From Corynebacterium confusum (GTDB lineage Bacteria; Actinomycetota; Actinomycetes; Mycobacteriales; Mycobacteriaceae): 64,000 nucleotides of DNA. Position numbers and translations under genes: made by a program. Location: contig NZ_CP047202.1 in assembly GCF_030408715.1 (NCBI RefSeq), positions 2,027,907 through 2,091,906 on the forward strand. The letters run 5' to 3'. Positions within the stretch are counted from its first letter, which is position 1; each line of letters opens with the position of its first letter. The notes under the pieces were generated by a model. The model was not told where the DNA came from. It saw only the letters and a program-made list of their open reading frames with translations, and made no database searches. Below, in pieces: positions 60,501-64,000 of this stretch.

Positions 60501-62533
60501 GACACGTGCTTGACGTCAATGGGCAGTTCATCTTGCGCATTCGATCCGTTAAGCGCAATTGAATTCACCTTGGCGTTAAAGCGATCATCGTGGGCGCGCA
60601 GCGCGTTAAGGATCTGCCAGACCACCTTGAAGCGCTGATTATCGTTAAGCGCTTCCGAAGGCGAAACATTCGGCGGCACCGCCACCGGCAAGATGATGTA
60701 ACCATAATCCTTGCCCGCAGATTTACGCATCACGCGACCAACGGACTGGACTACGTCCACCATGGAGTTGCGGGGGTTAAAGAAAACGACCGCATCCAAC
60801 GCCGGCACATCCACGCCTTCGGACAAACAGCGGGCGTTGGTAAGCATGCGGCTTTCGTTTTCATCCGCCGGGGATTCGATCCAGGAAAGCTTGGTGCCAC
60901 GCTCCATGGCATTCATACCGCCATCAACGTGCTGTGCAGCAACGCGCAGATCAACGTTGGTCAAGGAGACATCGTTCAGCACTGCCTTATCCTTGAGCAG
61001 CTCTTGGTGGGTGGCAATGAGCGAAGGATAAGTATCCGCGATAAGCTGTGAGGACTTAATGTCCTTGGCAAAGGCCACAGCGCGCTGCATAGGCTGGGCG
61101 TTTTCCTCAAAGCCGCCCTTCTTGCCCTGCAATTCACCAGAGCGCTTGGCCAAACCATTCCAAGCACCGATCATCGCCGAAGCCGTGGTGAGGTTTATCT
61201 GGTTGTCATCGCTGCGAGCCATCGCTTCCGCGGCCACCGACTCATCAACCGTCATGACGAGAACCTTGTAATCAGTCAATAAGCCCTTATCCACTGCCTC
61301 CCCAAAACCAAGGCGGTAGAACTCGGGGCCATAGATGCCCTCATCATCCATGGAGGTCAGCTCGGCTGAGTGCTCGGCTGCCTTGCCCTTTACCGCATCG
61401 TCATAAAGCCTTGGTGTGGCGGTCATGTAAAGGCGCTTTGCTGCCCTGATATAGCCGGCATCGTGGATGCGTACAAAGTTGCTGGCATCTTCACCAGCCA
61501 AGGTAATGCCGGTGGTGCGGTGGGCCTCATCGCAGATGACCAAATCAAAATCATCTAGACCCTGCTGCTGGGCCTCGTGGACCGCCGGCAGGGACTGGTA
61601 CGTTGAAAAGACGATATTGAGACCCTTAGCGCGCTTGCCAGAAGCAAAGCGCTGCGTAATCTCCTCACCGTCCGTAGATACAGGAACCTCGAGGTCATAG
61701 ACCGCGATGTCTTCCGCCTTCTTCGAAACCTTCGAATCCGAGCACACCGCGAAGGCGCGCATGTCTAGGCGGCCTTGAGCGGTCCACTCCTTTAGTGTCT
61801 GCGACAACAAGGAGATGGAAGGAACGAGGAACAGAATGCGGGCTTTGCCACCATTGTCTTCTGCGACTCGCTCCGCTAGGCGCAGCGCGGTGAAGGTCTT
61901 ACCCGTACCACAGGCCATGATGAGCTTGCCGCGGTCATGGGTCTTAAATCCCTCAATGGCCTTATCAATGGCGGTTTGCTGGTGCGGGCGTGGCTCGAAA
62001 GTTTCGCGCTGCGAAAGGTTGATTTGGATATTTTTATCCCGGACCTCAGAGCCCGGGAACGCCACATCCCAGTTAATCGGGGACTCGGCAATGGTCGAAA
62101 TTCCGATACGGCTGGTGGGGATCATCTGGTTGGCCAACGCCGCTTCCGCATGTGAAGACCAATGATCCGTGGTGGAGATAATCATGCGGCTGCCAAAGTA
62201 TTCGCTGCCGTTTTCGGTCTCAAAGGAATGCCCTGAGGCCTCAAAGAAGGAATCGAGATGAGATTTCTGGATACGCGCATTGGAAGCGTAGAACTTGCAC
62301 TGGATGGCCATCCACGTGCCATCATCTACGCGGCGGGCAACTAGGTCGATGCCGGTATCAGCGGTGCCACCGTTGTAGCGCCAGTCAGTCCACCGGCAAA
62401 CCTCATCAAACTGTGCTTTCAGCGTGGGATCGGTCTTGAAATAGTTGACCATCAGTTTCTCAAAAGCAATACCGTACTTTGCCTTCGGCTGATTTTCGCG
62501 CAGTTGATCCAGTACCTCAGAGAACTTTGACAT
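57581..62533 (-). CDS. Type ISP restriction-modification enzyme (nuclease-helicase-methyltransferase)
   Basis: A single protein of about 1650 residues, like the type ISP enzymes LlaGI and LlaBIII. Residues ~1-150: Mrr-like nuclease, with GTADTGIDLVA (Asp63) and AIQCK (Gln78, Lys80). Residues ~180-680: superfamily 2 translocase with Walker A ACGTGKT (207-213), DEAH (335-338) and the C-terminal QSVGRVMRKSAGKDYG (motif VI). After a helical coupler: an N6-adenine methyltransferase with SAM motif I DPFAGTSTFM near 923 and catalytic GNPPYSAGQ near 1040. The last ~450 residues should form the target recognition domain. No separate specificity subunit is present or needed. ATG at 62533 is chosen from MSKFSEVLDQLREN; CACAAT lies six bases upstream. 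GC is about 50%. Confidence 0.9.
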   Translation of the reverse strand: MSKFSEVLDQLRENQPKAKYGIAFEKLMVNYFKTDPTLKAQFDEVCRWTDWRYNGGTADTGIDLVARRVDDGTWMAIQCKFYASNARIQKSHLDSFFEASGHSFETENGSEYFGSRMIISTTDHWSSHAEAALANQMIPTSRIGISTIAESPINWDVAFPGSEVRDKNIQINLSQRETFEPRPHQQTAIDKAIEGFKTHDRGKLIMACGTGKTFTALRLAERVAEDNGGKARILFLVPSISLLSQTLKEWTAQGRLDMRAFAVCSDSKVSKKAEDIAVYDLEVPVSTDGEEITQRFASGKRAKGLNIVFSTYQSLPAVHEAQQQGLDDFDLVICDEAHRTTGITLAGEDASNFVRIHDAGYIRAAKRLYMTATPRLYDDAVKGKAAEHSAELTSMDDEGIYGPEFYRLGFGEAVDKGLLTDYKVLVMTVDESVAAEAMARSDDNQINLTTASAMIGAWNGLAKRSGELQGKKGGFEENAQPMQRAVAFAKDIKSSQLIADTYPSLIATHQELLKDKAVLNDVSLTNVDLRVAAQHVDGGMNAMERGTKLSWIESPADENESRMLTNARCLSEGVDVPALDAVVFFNPRNSMVDVVQSVGRVMRKSAGKDYGYIILPVAVPPNVSPSEALNDNQRFKVVWQILNALRAHDDRFNAKVNSIALNGSNAQDELPIDVKHVSGDKEKSDKEKLDGADNTKSPEAFDDATAMTQQIALFSLEQWQEAIYTKLVDKVGTRTYWEDWADDVATIAENQITRIKSLLEGADGTLRQEFDDFVEGLRNNLNDGITDDDAISMLSQHLITAPVFNALFENHDFITHNPVAQVMEKMVKALSKANLDTETESLEKFYESVRVRASEVTSASGKQQVIKELYERFFRKAFKKQAEALGIVYTPVEIVDFILRAADEVSQKHFGKGLSEEGVSILDPFAGTSTFMVRLLQSGLIKPEDLARKYANELFATEIMLLAYYVSAVNIETTYNALREEAAQRNGEPIPDYVPFTNIALADTFQIHEDGDIPDLNIFRENNATIERQKNAPINVVIGNPPYSAGQKSANDLNANQKYPSLDKRIAETYAEKSIATNKNSLYDSYLRAFRWATDRIGDQGVVAFVSNGGWIDGNTGDGVRLSMAEDFTDLYIFNLRGNARTAGEQRRKEAGNIFRDGGRTTIAVMVGVKDPAKSDFKLHYRDIGDYLTAEEKLGIVDASSIETIDWQTIEPNKEGDWLNQRSDDFGTWPVLGEKKGDSTTFFATFSAGLQTNRDAWVYATSKSELEMQIATLKDTYSQALATIQQGQKAKDFLQRNPRFVDPSCSKWSSSLESQLDRRLPLDCLGFITFGLYRPFCRKIVYFDSQLNHRRYQLPSMFPTPKHRNIGFVTVGAGESAEHAVLATDLLPDLHVIATSQYFPRFTWATVEAEDGGLFGEGSVAKQGEASIYGKVGEVVDGYVRVDNITDEIKALYRESLGADVTGDDIFHFVYGKLHDPGYRTKYAADLKKMLPHIETPSSRAEFDKFAAAGKELMDLHVNYESVEPWPLDIQVKGDESDRETWRVLKMKWVKRKDPETGKNVNDVTKLIYNKRVTIAGIPAEADEYLLGSRSAVAWLIDRYQVKKDKASGIVNDPNDWADEVGNPRYIVDLIGKVTRVAMETVRIVDGLVE

Positions 62534-62631
62534 ACCAGTATTGTGCCTGAATTCTGTTGCACTCGTGACCAAAACTCGACAGTGTTGGCCTTAAAGAATT
62601 AAGAGCTACACTAAGTGGCCTTGCACAGAAG

Positions 62632-62657
62632 AAAAGCCCAGCCAAAGCTGGGCTTTT
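62632..62657 (-). terminator. Terminator of purL
   Basis: AAAAGCCCAGC and GCTGGGCTTTT with loop CAAA, 40 bases after the purL stop on the minus strand, then CTTCTGTG. Confidence 0.88.
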
Positions 62658-62697
62658 CGTGACTCCACGTCATTGTGCGACGTGAATGGGGAGCGGC

Positions 62698-63999
62698 TTA
62701 CTCCACCACGGAGTTAGCGCCCACGGCATGGTCGAAGAGGTCCGGCAGGGTGGCGGACCAAGCGGAGACTAGCTGGGAGATGGCGACGGACTCGCCGCCG
62801 AGGGTAAGCGCACCGGTTTCGGTGGTCTCACCCACGATGGCGGCTGGGATGTCCAGCTCGCCGGCGCGGGCAAGCACCTGCTCGGCGCGGTCAGCGGTGG
62901 TGGCTACGAGCACGCGGGAGGCGGATTCGGAGAAGGCCGCGACGAACTCATCCTCGTGGACTGCGGAAAGGTCCAGGTTGAGGCCGAGGCCGGCGCCGTC
63001 GGCAGTAGCACCTGCACGCTTAGCCATCTCAAAAGCAGCCACTGCTAGGCCACCCTCGGACAGATCGTGTGCGGCGGTAAGCAGCTCATTGCCATGGAAG
63101 AACTCGGCCAGGCGCTTCTCGTTGGCCATATCCACCTGCGGTGGCAGGCCATTGAGACTGTCCTTATTGGCGCCTTCTGCGCTGACCTGTTGCCAGATGG
63201 AGCCGCCGAACTCGTCCTTGGTCTCGCCCAGGGCGATAAGAACTTCCTTTTCGTCCACGGTGCCGAGCTCATTGCCAATGGCCTTGTGCACGTCATCGAT
63301 AACGCCCAGCACGCCCACCACCGGGGTAGGCAGGATCGGCTCCTCGCCGGTCTGGTTGTAGAAGGAGACATTGCCGCCGGAGACGGGGATGGAAAGCTCC
63401 ACGGCGGCGTCGGCAAGCCCATGCACCGACTCGCGGAACTGCCACATCACGTCAGGGTTTTCCGGGGAGCCGTAGTTCAAGCAGTTGGTAATCGCGACGG
63501 GTTTAGCGCCGGTGACGGCGACGTTGCGATAAGCCTCCGCCAGCGCGAGGCGCGCGCCCATGTTCGGATCCAGCTTGGTGTAGCGGCCGGAGGCGTCGGC
63601 AGACACGGCCACGCCGCGGCCGGTCTCCTCATCGATGCGCAGCACACCGGCATCCGCATGGTGGGACTGGACGGTATTGCCGCGCACGTAGCGGTCATAT
63701 TGATTCATAATGAAATCGCGCGAGCACAGCGACGGGGAAGCCACAAGCTTCTGCAGGGATTCCACCAGGCCACGCTTGTCAGTGCCCTGGTACTTCTGCA
63801 GCTCGTCCTGCCACTCCGGGCGGGCATAGGGGCGCTCGTAGACCGGGGCCTCGTCGGCGATGGTGCCGGCCGGGGCGTCCACGACGACCTCGCCCTGGTG
63901 GCGGATGACCAGGTGCTTGCCGGTGGTGACCTCACCAATCTCGGCGCAGGTGACGTCCCAGTGCGCGCAGATCTCACGGAAGCGCTCCACGTTTTCCGG
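62698..63999 (-). CDS. purL: Phosphoribosylformylglycinamidine synthase subunit PurL, C-terminal part
   Basis: The gene continues beyond the window: 433 C-terminal residues of an expected ~760 are visible. PurL converts FGAR to FGAM with ATP and ammonia from PurQ. Visible motifs include [44 protein letters not shown] and [13 protein letters not shown] (ATP/phosphate site). No start can be chosen. GC is lower near the 3' end (60% in bases 63001-63060) than near the window edge (78% in 63841-63900), which may mean that the 3' half was exchanged together with the adjacent low-GC segment. Confidence 0.95.
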   Translation of the reverse strand, partial: PENVERFREICAHWDVTCAEIGEVTTGKHLVIRHQGEVVVDAPAGTIADEAPVYERPYARPEWQDELQKYQGTDKRGLVESLQKLVASPSLCSRDFIMNQYDRYVRGNTVQSHHADAGVLRIDEETGRGVAVSADASGRYTKLDPNMGARLALAEAYRNVAVTGAKPVAITNCLNYGSPENPDVMWQFRESVHGLADAAVELSIPVSGGNVSFYNQTGEEPILPTPVVGVLGVIDDVHKAIGNELGTVDEKEVLIALGETKDEFGGSIWQQVSAEGANKDSLNGLPPQVDMANEKRLAEFFHGNELLTAAHDLSEGGLAVAAFEMAKRAGATADGAGLGLNLDLSAVHEDEFVAAFSESASRVLVATTADRAEQVLARAGELDIPAAIVGETTETGALTLGGESVAISQLVSAWSATLPDLFDHAVGANSVVE

Positions 64000-64000
64000 G

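Noticed and set aside
55858..62600. Prophage or integrative element
   Set aside because: No integrase, recombinase, phage structural or conjugation gene is present, and no tRNA lies at either border.

Overview
This is a chromosomal window from a high-GC mycolic-acid actinobacterium, almost certainly Corynebacterium. The grounds are the gene set and its order: nrdHIE, a GntR regulator and nrdF; murA, ramA, cysK and cysE; the pstSCAB/phoU block beside mycothiol synthase (mshD); and purF/purM/purL. As far as I remember, these follow the C. glutamicum order. A complete rrn operon lies on the minus strand. The species cannot be named from sequence alone.

Layout. 1-5.6 kb: end of a possible CAP-domain protein, then pncB, dinG, a Pth2-like protein and serB. 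5.6-13.4 kb: ctaD and the class Ib ribonucleotide reductase locus (nrdF, a GntR regulator, nrdE, nrdI, nrdH) with tandem NrdR boxes, then a zinc-free L36. 13.5-25.5 kb: sugar porter, nadE, fructosamine kinase, two tRNA-Ala, a DsbA/DoxX redox pair, phosphoglucomutase, an alanine/glycine symporter, paired fluoride channels and an ABC exporter. 25.6-31.4 kb: 5S, 23S and 16S rRNA with leader and promoter. 31.4-37.2 kb: murA, ramA, cysK, cysE, a small acetyltransferase, five tRNAs and csoR. 37.3-45.2 kb: succinyl-CoA:acetate CoA-transferase, dusB, phoU and pstBACS. 45.5-55.9 kb: mshD, LmeA-like protein, lipid kinase, nitrobindin, aminodeoxychorismate lyase, ygfZ, a DUF3073 protein, purM, purF, a sterol-carrier-like protein and a double-hotdog thioesterase. 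55.9-64 kb: a lower-GC segment with a 123-base inverted-repeat element, a truncated asparaginase, trhA and one giant gene for a single-polypeptide (type ISP) restriction-modification enzyme, then the 3' part of purL.

How genes work together. NrdH reduces and NrdI activates the NrdE/NrdF reductase, under the NrdR boxes upstream of nrdH. PstSCAB with PhoU imports and senses phosphate. CysE and CysK make cysteine, which MshD puts into mycothiol. PurF, PurM and PurL are early purine steps. The DsbA-like and DoxX/MauE-like proteins probably form an envelope thiol-redox unit.

Most notable observations. (1) About fifteen genes have a TANNNT-like -10 box 6-7 bases before the start codon and no ribosome-binding site, the signature of leaderless transcripts; mshD and lmeA are divergent and their -10 boxes overlap. 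(2) A low-GC insertion carries a type ISP restriction-modification gene, with an inverted-repeat element at its left border where an asparaginase has lost its N-terminus. (3) MurA has Asp at the usual catalytic Cys position, predicting intrinsic fosfomycin insensitivity. (4) A perfect 30-base in-frame tandem duplication lies inside the DsbA-like gene. (5) Several unexplained palindromes lie upstream of pncB, the alanine symporter, ctaD, pstS and trhA.
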